DNA from: Zygnema cylindricum
Lineage: Eukaryota > Streptophyta > Zygnematophyceae > Zygnematales > Zygnemataceae
Length of the DNA stretch: 27,414 bases
Assembly (NCBI GenBank): GCA_037447655.1
Contig: JBBHKE010000441.1
Span: 200,628 to 228,041, forward strand
Direction: 5' to 3'
In this document: in pieces, positions 1 to 9,343 of the stretch
Position numbering within the stretch: position 1 is the stretch's first letter
Layout of the letters: each line of letters starts with the position of its first letter
Position numbers and translations under genes: made by a program
The notes under the pieces: generated by a model
Seen by the model: the letters and a program-made list of their open reading frames with translations, nothing else
Told to the model about the DNA's origin: nothing
The model's database searches: none

Positions 1-1040
1 CAGCACATTGTTTTGTACGGTTTTACCCTTTATATCAGTCTATTTGTTCAAATATTTCGTTGGATAGGAATTTGCAAGAAACTCGATAGTTTTTAACAGG
101 GTAAAATTACTTCCGACGTATCTAAGCATATGAAGTTCTGTGAATATAAACGGTGTGACGATAGAGAATGTGCCCCGTAAGAACAACAAGCTTTCAAAAA
201 CGCCAAAACAACGATTATCCGTGTCGTGTTTTATCGTGCTTGTTACACGGGCATGGAACGTCCTATTTCATCACGCTTTCTTTTGCCGTAAACAAAGTAT
301 AAGACCATCTTACGTTTATATGTTCAATGATTAATTTTACAACATGCATTATATGTAAAGAGTCTCTCTACAATGTACATAGGAACAACAACCATAGGGT
401 AATCTTATTAGCAACAAAACCGCAAAAACTTTCGAACAACAAGAATGCCCCGTGTAAGAGATAGCAGTGTGGCAAATATAAGTGTCTTGAAGTATACGAA
501 TCTATGCAGCCTTCATTAAAATGGGACAATTTTTGATAGCTCAAAGAACGTTTAAGGATAGGTTGCTTTATAAACTTGTTTATCTGACTATATTTCCCAT
601 TTTGGCATGTTTTGTTACACGACCTGATCTAAAAACCAAACCATCGCCCACAAACCTATACAGAATGTGTAGTACTTATGTATACGGGGGACTTACGGGG
701 TTGTTTTTCGTAGATATTTGATTGAGTTGGGGTTGGGGTTGGGGTTGTAGTTTTGGTTTTGTGAGTTGCCGTGCTTTTCATTTTGAGTTAGGGTGCTTTT
801 ATTTTCCTTGTTGTTGCTTCCTTTTTCTTTTGTATTCTCGTCGCTCTTTTTGTTTTTTATTGTAGCTTTTCAGTTTTGGCCATGCCCCCCCTTTTGTACC
901 CCCAGACTCAGATGGTTTACCATCCTGCTTTTTAATTTATCCTGCATACACTGTACTTATGTATAAACCTATATAGCCTATGCAGTAATGACTTTTTTGT
1001 AGACAACATTCTTCATGTAGGTGCCTTTTTTATCTTCTAG
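1..1040. other. No gene recognised
   Basis: AT-rich DNA. An ATG-started frame of 66 codons at 521-721 (MGQFLIAQRTFKDRLL..) has a hydrophobic middle, but no recognisable family and no supporting signals. Open stretches of this length occur by chance in this DNA. Confidence 0.5.
724..747 (+). repeat. Short TTGGGG run
   Basis: Three to four tandem TTGGGG-like hexamers. Too short to be a telomere; treat as an interstitial G-rich simple repeat. Confidence 0.7.
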
Positions 1041-1167
1041 TATTGGGTCTTCAATCAACATTTTTACATTGGGGCGAGAAGTGACACGTGACAATGCCAC
1101 AGATAGTTATGATTGCAATCGTGTTTTAAGAATTCTAATCTTTCGTAATCTGTCATTTGACATGCAG
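1041..1167 (+). other. Possible exon of unknown gene
   Basis: 127-nt open stretch after an acceptor-like TTTTTTATCTTCTAG and before CAG|GTTAAG. Read with one leading base it gives IGSSINIFTLGREVTRDNAT and a further 22 residues ending in NLSFDMQ. I cannot place it in a family. Chance remains likely. Confidence 0.2.
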
Positions 1168-1302
1168 GTTAAGGCATCAATTGAGCCCGGATGCCCGCAC
1201 CTTTTCCCAGGCTGCTCCTGCGTTCTGTATGCTTCCTAACTCTCTCAGTTACTATTCAGCTCAAGTAAGCGTACTACTGTTGAGGATCTTCACCGTTATT
1301 CT

Positions 1303-1319
1303 AATAGCGATTCGCGGTG
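1303..1319. repeat. Orphan right end of a family D TIR element
   Basis: Reads AATAGCGATTCGCGGTG followed by TA, matching the family D terminus (compare 7590-7606). No left partner seen nearby. Confidence 0.4.
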
Positions 1320-1509
1320 TAGCATTAGAAACACTGATTTATGATGTCGAGCGAGAAAATCACTACCTGGAAATAGAGTGAATAACTCTGCCAGCGATGG
1401 GCTTCGCAATAGTCTCTTGCTCTCTTTTTTTACAAAAATTACATTTTTGTGATCAAGCAAGAAATTTAATAATGAGGGGTTTGTATTAATGTTATTAATT
1501 TTAATTTAG

Positions 1510-1718
1510 TTTCAAACGTGGCTGATTTTGAGCCGTTGGAAGTATTGGCGTCAAGTACAAACAGATTCGTGCAATTGACACTATTACAGACTCGAGGAGT
1601 AAAACTAAGGATTTCCAATACGGAGTCGTTGTCAATAATGACTATACCCGGTGATGTCTGCGGTAGCAACAAAAGCGGCACGGAGGAGAGATATTACGAT
1701 AATTTCTTTACTTTTTGA
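1510..1718 (+). other. Possible coding remnant, unknown
   Basis: Open frame after TTTAG reading VADFEPLEVLASSTNRFVQL and continuing with QTRGVKLRISNTESLSIM to a TGA at 1716. The composition looks protein-like, but no domain is recognised and its phase does not fit the 1041-1167 stretch directly. Confidence 0.2.
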
Positions 1719-2486
1719 AACGAATTCCAGAAATATAATCCTTGTATGGTATAAAAGAAAAGTGAAGACAGTTCAAAAGGAAGTTTTAACCCTAATTGAC
1801 CGTAACTACTCTTTCTTTCTACCATTTTTATGGCCTAAAAAAAGAGAAACTACAATTAAAAAAAATATGTAAAACATTTTCTTTAACTACAATTTACTCA
1901 AATTCTAAATAAATGCATGCGTATCAAAAATATATACAGGATCTCCACACTATTTCCTGTACCGATCCTCTTAACCTAAAAAGAGAAAAAAGAAAAAGAA
2001 AATAGAGAGGTCAAACTAACCTAACCTAAAAAAGAAACACAAAAACCTTCTGAATCCCTACACTATTTCATCTCCAGACCCAAAAACTGTACGAAAACTA
2101 ATGGCCAAAAAAAATTAAGAGTCAAAAAGTAGAAATAAATCATTTTGGCTCCTACATTGAAAGATTATTCTTTCAGCACCATCTCTCTAAAGATTTACCA
2201 AAAAACTTCAATTTCTTTGAGGATTTTGGCGAACGTGTACCGACCTTTTCCCGTTTTCTCAACTTTTCCAAGACATCTCTTTCCCATCCTTAACATTACT
2301 ATGATATTTTCACCCCTTCCTTTCATTTTTTATGACATTCTTTCACACATTGATCTTTATCAAAACCTTTCGCCCAAAAAGAAAAAAAATCTTTGAAAGT
2401 TCTTGCAAAAAAAATGAGACAGGTTAAAGAGCTTTGCCCTCTTAAAGAACTCTCTTCCTCTCCCTCTCTCCCTCCCTCTTTCCTCC
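1719..2486. other. ArfGAP 3' flank, no gene recognised
   Basis: A/T-rich DNA downstream of the ArfGAP stop (minus strand); probably contains its 3' UTR. I saw no clear poly(A) signal on the minus strand and no coding stretch. Confidence 0.45.
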
Positions 2487-2657
2487 TTACGAAGCGGAGA
2501 CAGCTCCCCACCCTTCTCCCCAGTCATCCCAGCTATCATTGGAGGGCCTCATGGTTGACTTTGCCTTTGAGGCCGTTGACTTTGACCCCATTGACTTCGA
2601 CGAGCCACTAAAAGATGGAAAAGCTTCTTGACGACATCTGTCAGTAGAGCTCTGGGC
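2487..2657 (-). CDS. ArfGAP exon 3 (C-terminal tail and stop)
   Basis: 56 codons and TAA. The acceptor is TTTCTTTGCAG (AG at 2659-2658). The frame reads [16 protein letters not shown], then a Ser/Lys-rich stretch with repeated S-K pairs, then [17 protein letters not shown] and stop. Phase 0 matches exon 2. The opposite strand is also open ([15 protein letters not shown]), but only the minus frame runs into the Trp/Asp tail expected of ARFGAP1-like proteins. Confidence 0.75.
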   Translation of the reverse strand, partial: AQSSTDRCRQEAFPSFSGSSKSMGSKSTASKAKSTMRPSNDSWDDWGEGWGAVSAS

Positions 2658-5149
2658 CTGCAAAGAAACGACAGTAATATATATATATAAGTAAACAAAA
2701 CAAAATTAAAACATAATATGAATCAGAAGGATGAAAAATAAAATTGCAAAAGATGAAACAATATACATTACATAAATAAAGGCTTCATCATTTGTATATA
2801 TATTTTTAAAGTATACATACATGTGTAAATGAAAGACAAAAGAGAGCATATAAAACAAAAATTAATAGTAGAAAAAGAGGAAGACTACATAATACAAAAA
2901 AAACAAAAGTCTCTTACATATATTTATGGCGTTATTTATCCATATTACAAAAAAGAAAAGACATGTAAAAAGAATTGGTGCCAAAGAAAATCAAGAAAAT
3001 AAAAAAAGAAGCGGAAAATGAAATCTCAACAAAAAAAAATCTAATTTTTAACTAATTTAAAATCCCAAAAGGGAAAAATTAAAATACCTATTTTAAAACT
3101 CTAGACTCTCTCAACCAGGAAAAAATAAAATAAAATTGAAAAATATTACGTTAAAACCCTCAAAAAAAAAAACAAAAAAAAATATAAATGCATTTGCACA
3201 TAGTTCTTTCAATAACAAAGTAAAAAAAAACCTGCAAAAACCTGAAGAAAGAAAAACCCAAAAAAAAAGAGAGAAAGAAAAAAAGAAACTCACTTTCGGG
3301 ACTCTTTTCGGGGGGAGGGGAGGGGGAGTCCAGGGCCTCCCTTCCGAAAGAGCGTTAATTTTTTCGCGATAAAGTTGACAAGCTTTCGAAGAGTATTTTT
3401 TATAAATATTTTCAGACCCCATTTCTACACCATCTCCGTACCGCTCTAAAAAGTCATTTAATGCCGCGTTTCCTCCGACCTAAAAAAAAAAAAGGAAAAA
3501 AAGGAGCAAACAGAAAGAGAAGATAGAAAGAGAAAGAGGGAAAGAAAAATATAAGATTGCGATAAAAAAAAAAAAAAAAGTGGAACTACATCCCCCTTCC
3601 CTCTCATTTCTCTCTCTCCGCCCCATAAACTAATAAAGATAAGCTACTTGCTCCACGATCCCCTCCCCTCCCCTTTTCTCTTTTCCTCTTCCCTCCATCC
3701 CAATAATTTTCTCTCTCCTTCCTTTCCTCCTTCCGCTCCACCCTAACCACCAACCCTCACCCCACTAATTTCCCATCTCTCCATCCCCACCTTCCCTCTT
3801 TCCCCTCCATCGCCTCCCACTATCTCCCTCTCCGTCTCCCTCCCTCCCCAACCATCTGAAACTAAAGTCTCTCCCTCCCATCCCATCCCTCCCGCCCTCC
3901 CTTCCCACCCCACCAACCTAACATCCTTCATTCCAACCAATGCAATTCCCCTCTCCCTCCTTTCACCCCTCTCCCTCCTTTCACCCCTCTCCCTCCTTTC
4001 ACCCCTCTCCCTCCTTTCACCCCTCTCCCTCCTTTCACCCCTCTCCCTCCTTTCACCCCTCTCCCTCCTTTCACCCCTCTCCCTCCTTTCACTCCTCTCC
4101 CTCCTTTCACCCCTCTCCCTCCTTTCACCCCTCTCCCTCCTTTCACCCCTCTCCCTCCTTTCACCCCTCTCCCTCCTTTCACCCCTCTCCCTCCTTTCAC
4201 TCCTCTCCCTCCTTTCACCCCTCTCCCTCCTTTCACCCCTCTCCCTCCTTTCACCCCTCTCCCTCCTTTCACCCCTCTCCCTCCTTTCACCCCCCTCCCT
4301 CCTTTCACCCCCCTCCCTCCTTTCATCCCCCTCCCTCCTTTCATCCCCCTCCCTCCTTTCACCCCCCTCCCTCCTTTCACCCCCCTCCCTCCTTTCACCC
4401 CCCTCCCTCCTTTCTCCCCTCTCCCTCCTTTCTCCCCTCTCCCTCCTTTCTCCCCTCTCCCTCCTTTCTCCCCTCTCCCTCCTTTCTCCCCTCTCCCTCC
4501 TTTCTCCCCTCTCCCTCCTTTCTCCCCTCTCCCTCCTTTCTCCCCTCTCCCTCCTTTCTCCCCTCTCCCTCCTTCCTCCCCTCTCCCTCCTTCCTCCCCT
4601 CTCCCTCCTTTCTCCCCTCTCCCTCCTTCCTCCCCTCTCCCTCCTTCCTCCCCTCTCCCTCCTTTCTCCCCTCTCCCTCCTTTCTCCCCTCTCCCTCCTT
4701 CCTCCCCTCTCCCTCCTTCCTCCCCTCTCCCTCCCCTCTCCCTCCTCCCCTCTCCCTCCTTCCTCCCCTCTCCCTCCCCTCTCCCTCCTTTCTCCCCTCT
4801 CCCTCCCTCCCCCCCCCCCTCCCTCCCTCCCTCCCCCCCCCCCTCCCTCCCCCCCTCCCCCCTCACCCCCCCCCCTCCCCCTCCCGCCCCTCCCTCCCCC
4901 TCCCTCCCCCCCCACCTCCATCCTCCTGACTTGCCCCTCCGTCCACGCGTCCATCCCCAGCGACCGTACGAAGCTGACGTGGACGCCCATGCCTCGGTGG
5001 CGCCCGCTACAGTCCAAACAGAGGAAGATTCCGTACGTGACGGAGGCCCAGGCGGGGTTGCGGCAGGCGCAGTCGCAGCAGAGGGAGTTGGGGGGGGAGA
5101 GGGAGAGAGAGCGAAGGGTGCGAGAGAGGGAGGGAGGGGAGAGGGACAT
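2487..5149 (-). CDS. ArfGAP-domain protein, ARFGAP1/AGD6-7 type, three exons
   Basis: GTPase-activating protein for Arf small GTPases; this family promotes GTP hydrolysis on Arf1 at Golgi/COPI membranes. My spliced model joins exons 5149-4916, 3479-3294 and 2657-2487 and gives 196 residues plus TAA. Visible in the protein: a CX2CX16CX2C zinc finger (C24, C27, C44, C47), the arginine-finger context SGRHRG (R52), then GVHVSFVRS and MDAW. Exon 2 continues with [15 protein letters not shown] and a [19 protein letters not shown] segment, both typical of the rest of the ArfGAP fold. The C-terminus has a tryptophan/acidic stretch (SWDDWGEGW), as in ARFGAP1-type tails. All three exons join in phase 0. 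The start was chosen because CCACCATG is a strong Kozak context and puts the first zinc Cys at residue 24, close to the family norm. About 200 residues is short (many relatives are around 400), so an exon may be missed in intron 2. Identity is secure; the exact exon set is not. Confidence 0.9.
2658..3293 (-). other. ArfGAP intron 2
   Basis: 636 bp, strongly T-rich on the sense strand, from GTGAGT to TTTGCAG. I saw no convincing coding stretch inside it. A short additional exon cannot be excluded, given that the predicted protein is short. Confidence 0.6.
3294..3479 (-). CDS. ArfGAP exon 2 (second half of the GAP domain)
   Basis: 62 codons ([10 protein letters not shown].. to ..RVPK). The acceptor is a T-rich tract ending in AG at 3481-3480 and the donor is a consensus GTGAGT beginning at 3293. 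Joining to exon 1 restores the family motif M-E-V-G-G-N-A without a frame change. An ATG at 3422 inside this exon is an internal Met, not a start. Past the donor the frame becomes T-rich Phe repeats, which confirms the exon end. Confidence 0.88.
3480..4915 (-). other. ArfGAP intron 1
   Basis: 1436 bp between GTGGGG and the T-tract AG. Most of it is a purine-rich (sense strand) minisatellite and flanking G/A-rich DNA. The 3' quarter contains poly(A)/poly(T) runs. The very long open frames that cross it exist because the repeat unit is a multiple of three and lacks stops. Confidence 0.75.
3945..4800. repeat. 18-bp minisatellite, about 45 units
   Basis: The minus-strand unit is GGAGGGAGAGGGGTGAAA. 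Variants are grouped in blocks. About 20 units with CACCCCT on the plus strand (3950-4290) are followed by a short block with CACCCCC or CATCCCC (4290-4410). After that come units with TTTCTCC, and then TTCCTCC interspersed from about 4570 on. Block-wise variants suggest local unit expansion. It decays into pure C/T DNA at 4735-4915. It lies wholly within ArfGAP intron 1. Confidence 0.95.
4916..5149 (-). CDS. ArfGAP exon 1 (zinc finger)
   Basis: 78 codons from the ATG to ..RRME, ending at a GTGGGG donor (4915-4914). It holds the complete zinc finger and arginine finger. The 5' part is low-complexity Ser/Pro/Leu because the DNA is CT-rich, a bias shared with the flanking DNA. The open frame upstream of the ATG (to 5335) is pyrimidine-rich leader sequence, not conserved protein. 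Confidence 0.88.
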
Positions 5150-5204
5150 GGTGGAGGGAGGGGGAGGGGAATTGGTTTGGAAGGGGGAGGGAGGGGGGGG
5201 GGGA

Positions 5205-5471
5205 GAGAGGGAGGGGGAGGGAGGGAGGGGGAGGGGGTGAATGAAAGGAGGTACAGGGTAGGGAAGGGTGAGGAGGAGGGAGGAGAGAGAGGGAGGAGAG
5301 AGTGGGGAGAGGGCATGAGAAGAGGGGAGTAGCAAAGATTCTGGGAGGCAGGAATGGAAGGACGGTGGGAAGAAAGATTTTTATCGCCGATTTTATTTCT
5401 TGTTTTTTTTTTTTTTTTTTTAGATGGGAAGGGAGGTGAAAATTTTGAATGATTTGAAATTTCGTCGTTTT
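5205..5471. repeat. 267-bp direct repeat, copy R1
   Basis: Matches 6027-6293 at an 822-bp offset with only two substitutions seen (near 5434-5440). It includes an identical 19-T run. It starts 56 bp upstream of the ArfGAP ATG, so it probably forms the 5' UTR or proximal promoter of that gene. Confidence 0.93.
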
Positions 5472-5474
5472 CGT

Positions 5475-5522
5475 ATATATATATATACATACATATATAT
5501 ATGTATATATATATACATACGT
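5475..5522. repeat. TA/TG microsatellite, self-complementary
   Basis: Runs of TATATA separated by CATACATA and ATGTATA, able to fold back on itself. It sits directly at the distal edge of R1, where R1 and R2 stop matching. Confidence 0.8.
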
Positions 5523-5937
5523 CTCCCGTCTCCCTCTCCCTCTCCCTCTTCCTTTTCCTATTTACTGTTGCAGTTCCAGTTACGTTTACCATTGCTGTTG
5601 CTGTTACTGTCACTGTCACTATTTCAACTATTCTTCTTCTAATGTATTTACTCGTATTTGATTTATTCAGTCCTATTTCATTTTTTTATTTCTATTTGAT
5701 TTATTTAATTCTTTTTTATATGTTCAATTCTATTTTGCTTATTTATTTAATTCTATTTGATTTATTTAGTTGTATTTTGTTTATTCAATTCTATTTGGTT
5801 TATTCAATGCTATTTGGTTTATTCAATCCTATTCCGTTTATTCAATCCTATTCTGTTTATTCAATCCTGTTTTTTTTATTTATTCCATCCAAATTCTTTT
5901 AAAAAACAATTTATTTGTTTTTTGTCCCACAACACAG
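5523..5937. other. Intergenic, T-rich with short CT and TTCAAT-like runs
   Basis: CT-rich DNA (5523-5640), then T-rich DNA in which TTTATTCAATYCTATT-like units recur (about 5750-5880). On the plus strand it ends in a polypyrimidine stretch and CACAG just before 5938, resembling a 3' splice site. No gene seen. Confidence 0.6.
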
Positions 5938-6018
5938 GGCACCGCCATGGCCTCTCTGATGCACATGCAGACCATATTGAGCGGAAGGCCCTCCTCCTTC
6001 CCATCAGTGAACTCAGCG
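5938..6018 (+). CDS. Orphan exon-like island, unknown protein
   Basis: 81 nt (27 codons, phase 0 at both ends). It is bounded by a TTTTTTGTCCCACAACACAG acceptor-like sequence and a GTGAGA donor-like sequence. It reads GTAMASLMHMQTILSGRPSS then FPSVNSA. It is markedly GC-richer than its flanks. I do not recognise the protein. An ATG in Kozak context (GCCATGG at about 5947) could alternatively make it a first exon. The minus strand is also open in two frames (FTDGKEEGLPLNMVCMCIRE..) behind a CT-rich tract ending in AG, so the strand is uncertain. No partner exons were found. Confidence 0.3.
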
Positions 6019-6026
6019 GTGAGAGG

Positions 6027-6293
6027 GAGAGGGAGGGGGAGGGAGGGAGGGGGAGGGGGTGAATGAAAGGAGGTACAGGGTAGGGAAGGGTGAGGAGGAG
6101 GGAGGAGAGAGAGGGAGGAGAGAGTGGGGAGAGGGCATGAGAAGAGGGGAGTAGCAAAGATTCTGGGAGGCAGGAATGGAAGGACGGTGGGAAGAAAGAT
6201 TTTTATCGCCGATTTTATTTCTTGTTTTTTTTTTTTTTTTTTTAGATGGGAAGGGGGGGGAAAATTTTGAATGATTTGAAATTTCGTCGTTTT
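6027..6293. repeat. 267-bp direct repeat, copy R2
   Basis: Second copy of the segment next to the ArfGAP start. Its left edge lies 8 bp after the GT that ends the exon-like island 5938-6018. The 555 bp between the copies (5472-6026) is not duplicated. Confidence 0.93.
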
Positions 6294-7388
6294 GTTTTGA
6301 TTGGGGGGTACAAAAAAAATTGTGGATTGGGCGGGAATTTACTTTTAAACGTTTTACATTTTTTACACGTGTGAGATGGACGCTGAAGCATTTAATTTGG
6401 AAGTATACGCCGCGAAATCTTTTTTTTTTTGTTATTTTTTTTTCTGTTTTTTTCTCTTTTATTTTTTTTCTTGGAAATAACTCCAATACGTGTGCGGAAA
6501 ATTTTTGAAACGTGGCGGAAAAGGACAAAATATTGCCAATCGAAAAAAATCGAAATCGAAGCTTTGAAAGTTTGAAATTTAAAATTTTCAGGTTTTGAAA
6601 CTTCGTTAATTTTTGGATTTTTCTGAAAAAAAACGGCGCGTCAGATTCTGGTGAAATCGGTCAGAGCTGAGGCAGAGACCAATCGCAGCCGTCGGATTTT
6701 TTCAAACGTGCGATATTTCGTACGGTATAGCCACATTTAGTGCGAAATTCGGTATACTGACAGAATCTGTGCCTCGCATTAAATTCGGATCCAAGTGTTA
6801 TCCTGACAGCGTTAAACCGGCGACTATGACTGACTTCCGGTCTGAAATGAATACTGCCAAAATCTGAAAAATGTACGAAATGTACTTGGCGTCTTTTGAT
6901 TGGATGTTACAGCGGCGGTTTTTGGATTTTTGCAGCGGAGAATCGCCGCAGAAACTCCCTTGGACACGTGTGCAAATATTTTTGACCGTTCTGCTTTCAC
7001 ACGTGTAATGACTTTTCTATGGTTAAGAAGTTTCGGCCACACGACAATTTTTACGATACTGTACGAATGTACGGATTTAATCATGTACGAATGTACAATT
7101 CCAGCAAGGTCAGAGCGGTTGTCATTTTTATCAGGGGAGGTTTCTGATGCGAACAGTACATTTCCAGACGGTGCCGCTCAAGATTCCAGACTGTCGGTTC
7201 TTTTGTGGTATTATTTGACGGCCAAGCGGACGGTCTTCGGCTCTTTCCGTCATCGTTATCGTCACCTGGCGTTCTGGACGGCCGTTATTTCTGTCGGCCG
7301 TCCGACTCGCGTTCTCCGAATGGGATACTGTACCTCCCGTATTTTAGCCGCTGGAAGATACGCTCACGCGCTTACAAATCCGGTACAG
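6294..7388. other. No gene recognised
   Basis: Contains many GTAC/CGTAC motifs and short inverted repeats such as GCGGCGG..CCGC near 6913-6950. A 510-nt plus frame (6900-7409) is open, but it shows no domain and runs into the family D element at 7391. An ATG-led stretch at 6376 (MDAEAFNLEVYAAKS) is followed by poly(T) and is unsupported. Confidence 0.45.
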
Positions 7389-7390
7389 TA

Positions 7391-7606
7391 CACCGCCAAT
7401 CGTTATTAGCGTGTAAGTTTTTTTAGCGTATACGAATAATTAGCGTGGTTTACGCTAATTGGGAATTTGGAAATTTTTGAAGAAATCGTCTATTCTAATT
7501 AGGAATTAGGGTTTTTTTAAATAGTGTGGATAACTCTATTTGAGAATAAAAATAAAAAAAAGCGGGACGGAATTAGCGTACACAACGCTAATAACGATTG
7601 GCGGTG
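7391..7606. mobile_element. Family D TIR element D1 (216 bp, TA duplication)
   Basis: Termini CACCGCCAATCGTTATTAGC and its inverted partner GCTAATAACGATTGGCGGTG, flanked by TA on both sides (7389-7390, 7607-7608). AT-rich interior without a coding frame. A Tc1/mariner-like MITE is inferred from the TA duplication only. Confidence 0.8.
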
Positions 7607-7613
7607 TACAGTA

Positions 7614-8161
7614 CACCGTCAATCGCTATTAGAGTAAAGGAAAAAATAGCGTAAAAAAAAATTAGTGTTATTAACACTAATCGGGATTTATTTTTTTTGA
7701 AAAAAAATATACATACTAATTAATCCCTAACTGTAATTTGGGACGTCCTGAATAATAAACACCCACCCTTTCAATGTCTACAATAATATGTGTATTCGTA
7801 CAAAATCTGACAATTCGTACGCCGTCGCGCTGTTCACACGGTCGACGGACGAACATATGAGAACGTGATTTTTTTTGACGAGTTTGCATCTCTTTCTTCC
7901 AGTGCACATTCACATGTGTGCGCAATAATGTGAAGTGTCTTTTTATGCCTTTGTAATTCAAAAAGTACCATTTCGTACGGAAATATCATGTCCGTACGCC
8001 ACACTATTTCCATCGCAGTGTACTTCCATTATTAACTCTAATTGAAAAAAAATCCTAATTAGAATAATGGAAAAAATTGAATTATGGATTGTATTTCGGG
8101 GTTTTTTTTTTGAAAAAAGGGCACCGAATTGGCGTTATACACACTAATAGCGATTACGGTG
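7614..8161. mobile_element. Family D TIR element D2 (548 bp, TA duplication)
   Basis: Begins CACCGTCAATCGCTATTAG and ends CTAATAGCGATTACGGTG, with TA at 7612-7613 and 8162-8163. It lies only 7 bp from D1 (TACAGTA shared between them). The inner right side resembles D1 (GGGCACCGAATTGGCGT versus GGGACGGAATTAGCGT). Confidence 0.8.
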
Positions 8162-8163
8162 TA

Positions 8164-9335
8164 GTCAGAGTGGCGTTTAAACGCCGAAACCAATACATCT
8201 AAACAGCAAAACTACTTATAAACGTTTAAATAATCGTAGAGCTGTCTTAATTTACATTTTTTCTTTTCTCCCTCTGTTGAAACGCGTTGAAACGCCATTA
8301 ACACGCCAAGACGTGAAAGCCTTTAGTCGGAATCTACAAGGAAACGTGTAGCCGTCAAGTTGACCGACCAGTTTGTAGCCGTTTGCGGCCAGGAGAAGGC
8401 GTATCTACTTAGATCGCATTACCTGGATCTTATCCGCAGCAAATCTTGCCGTGTATCATTCCCTATTAATTGTTATATTTTTTTTGAAGGACTGCCCGCC
8501 AATACACTCGTCCCATCAGGTCATTTTTTTGCTGGCAGAAAAAATGCGATGACCTACAAAAAAAAATTTGGCGGAATCTCCATGATTGCGATAGCCTCAG
8601 AAAATCATACGGGCCTCTTAAATTGATACACGTGTCGTTTTGAGAGGAAAAATCGAATTGGATAAACTAAAACTGCATGTGAAAATTTTGAGAAACATCT
8701 TTCGATGTCACAAAAAGGTAATTGATTCGCCCAAATTTGGAGTTAGAGCATTCCAGGAAAAATAATTAAGCGACCGAAAAAAAAAAAATCACATTTAAGT
8801 TGCTGCCTTTTTTTTCTTTTTTTTTGTTGGAATTCACGACGCGGTGAGTTGTCACGGATGAAAATTTTGACGTCCGTCATCCCAAAGGCGGAAAATCTGG
8901 TCATCGCGGGAAACCGCCTTGAAATGACATAAAAAGACAAAAACGATAGGCCGAACTGCTGCCGTTGCGACAAGCCATACATTAATTACAAGAGGACAAA
9001 TATCTACGGGCGGCGGTCTGCTATATCTGCTGTGCCTGCCGCAACAGAGAATTTCCTGACATACGATAAAAAATACTGTATTGTACTTTTTTGGCAACGC
9101 TGTCGAATGCAATAAGAGCTCGGCTCCCTTGGCTCCTAAAAGTATAAAACGCCTGTTTGTTATTGGTGCAGCCGAATTTAAACTTCAGCGGAAAATCGGG
9201 AAAAAAATCGGAATGACGTACCATTTTAATATTGTGACGAGGCGCAGTCCATGCGTCACACACTCTTTGGTGACAAACGTGGCCCGCTTTCAAATCTCAG
9301 CCGAAAATGGAAAATGAAAAAAAAAGGGTTATTAA
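8164..9335. other. No gene confirmed; one weak open frame
   Basis: It begins with a 14-bp perfect palindrome GGCGTTTAAACGCC (8173-8186). The plus frame 8360-8626 is 88 codons (..FVAVCGQEKAYLLRSHYLDL..) but has only a TTG start and no recognisable domain. Overlapping minus frames of 80-90 codons (8743-9293) look like chance. The stretch 9235-9280 resembles 10160-10195 (CGCAG..CCATGC.TCACA..CTTTG). Confidence 0.4.
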
Positions 9336-9343
9336 CTTTGAGA

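Noticed and set aside
724-747. Telomere
   Set aside because: Only three to four TTGGGG units, internal to the window, with ordinary DNA on both sides.
3743-5619. Minus-strand open frames of 530 and 563 codons, and a plus frame of 329 codons (FHPSPS repeats)
   Set aside because: They run through the 18-bp minisatellite, whose unit is a multiple of three without stops in several frames. Only the ArfGAP exon part at 5149-4916 is real coding sequence, and the splice donor ends it before the repeat.
6900-7409. 169-codon plus frame
   Set aside because: No domain or convincing start, overlapping open frames on the other strand, and its end lies inside element D1.
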